A stretch of 64,000 bases of DNA from Melieria omissa. Taxonomy: Eukaryota > Arthropoda > Insecta > Diptera > Ulidiidae. The DNA lies in NCBI GenBank assembly GCA_963971225.1, contig OZ020269.1, forward strand, positions 77,228,450-77,292,449, given 5' to 3'. Below are positions 63,701 through 64,000 of this stretch, one piece after another (positions within the stretch are counted from its first letter, which is position 1; every line of letters starts with the position of its first letter). The notes under the pieces were generated by a model. It did no database searches. It saw only the letters and a list, made by a program, of their open reading frames with translations, and was not told the DNA's origin. The position numbers and the translations under genes are program-made.

Positions 63701-64000
63701 TTAGACTTGTTCGTCCCGAACAAGTACCGAGGCTCCGCCGGAGTAAGACGCCAGGCGCTCCAAATGGACTACTTTCAGCCTGGCGTTTCCGCTGCAGCAG
63801 CGTTGAACCCTGTACACCACGTCATTAATCCTGGTCACGACTTTGTACGGTCCTTCCCATGACGTTTGAAGCTTTGGAGACAAACCTTTCCTGCGCTGCG
63901 GGTTGTAAAGCATTACCAGGTCGCCTTCTTGGAACCCCTCTGGGTTAGCCCGTAGACCATAGCTCGCTGTCAACCTGCTTTCCACTAGTTGAATGCGGCT
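63701..64000 (-). CDS. second unit Gag-integrase fusion, C-terminal part, cut by window edge
   Basis: The sequence matches the end of the frame at 61009-63183, including GPY/F and the final SVLVRDEQV, without difference that I can see. The frame is open to the edge of the window. Confidence 0.85.
   Translation of the reverse strand, partial: SRIQLVESRLTASYGLRANPEGFQEGDLVMLYNPQRRKGLSPKLQTSWEGPYKVVTRINDVVYRVQRCCSGNARLKVVHLERLASYSGGASVLVRDEQV

Larger units (their letters stand above)
60554..64000 (-). mobile_element. non-autonomous Gypsy tandem array: LTR-internal-LTR-internal
   Basis: LTR (60554-60997), internal region (60998-63245), LTR (63246-63689) and the start of a second internal region (63690 to the window edge) follow each other with a period of 2692 bp. 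All are on the minus strand. The second internal region starts with the same integrase end as the first, so the central LTR is shared. The internal region carries one Gag-integrase fusion frame. Confidence 0.88.

Noticed and set aside
1..64000. CRISPR array or prokaryotic operon
   Set aside because: The tandem repeats seen (Helitron arrays, 57-bp, 50-bp and 19-bp units) lack regular unique spacers, and the content is plainly that of an insect genome.

Overview
This 64 kb window looks like insect heterochromatin or an intergenic transposon cluster, most likely from a higher fly (a tephritid fruit fly is my best guess). The guess rests on AT-rich sequence and on the mix of elements: CR1-type LINEs with a PHD-like ORF1, an I-clade LINE with RNase H, Helitrons ending in CTAG, SAP-Gag Ty3/Gypsy elements, a tRNA-headed SINE, hAT, piggyBac-like, pogo, Tc1/mariner and Harbinger elements. 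I recognise no host protein gene, rRNA or functional tRNA. Nearly everything I can read is a mobile element. Many boundaries are set by target-site duplications (TSDs) read directly from the sequence.

Layout. 0.2-2.0 kb: a TTAA-flanked MITE and a small Helitron. 2.0-16.4 kb: a hAT element with a perfect 8-bp TSD that has become a nest. Inside it are a second hAT, an element with 4-bp TSD, a TTAA MITE, an element with CACAGTG ends and 5-bp TSD, and at the centre a CR1-type LINE, six levels deep. 16.5-19.9 kb: two piggyBac-like TTAA elements; the second holds a SINE split by a tandem dimer of Harbinger-type MITEs. 21-24 kb: a broken two-gene Harbinger element split by a pogo-type MITE. 24.7-27.6 kb: a transposon with an intact 625-codon transposase of a family I cannot name. 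28-37.7 kb: a TTAA MITE, then a piggyBac-like element holding an I-clade LINE (itself carrying a solo LTR) and a Helitron; then a pogo-like element holding a 454-bp foldback. 38.6-42.5 kb: an unassigned element with six perfect copies of a 12-mer and four copies of an 18-bp palindrome, split by an RTE LINE. 43.6-50.5 kb: a TTAA element holding a complete Ty3/Gypsy element with identical LTRs. 50.5-57.3 kb: a second nest (mariner-like > Harbinger-like > CR1 > mariner + pogo MITE) and a pogo transposase fragment. 57.5-60.5 kb: a solo LTR, a Tc1 and a mariner relic. 60.5-64 kb: a non-autonomous relative of the Gypsy element, arranged as a tandem LTR-internal-LTR-internal array that runs off the window.

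The most notable relation is between the two Gypsy elements. The complete one (44.3-50.2 kb) encodes Gag and Pol in frames linked by a good candidate -1 frameshift signal. The smaller one (60.5 kb on) has lost protease, reverse transcriptase, RNase H and the integrase catalytic core, yet keeps one unbroken 724-codon frame fusing Gag to the integrase zinc-binding and C-terminal domains. It could be packaged and copied in trans by proteins of the complete element. The best unexplained signals are the 12-mer/palindrome element, the unassigned transposase, and the CACAGTG-ended element.

Limits: all comparisons were made by eye, family names come from recalled motifs, and ages or activity are inferred only from intact frames and LTR identity.
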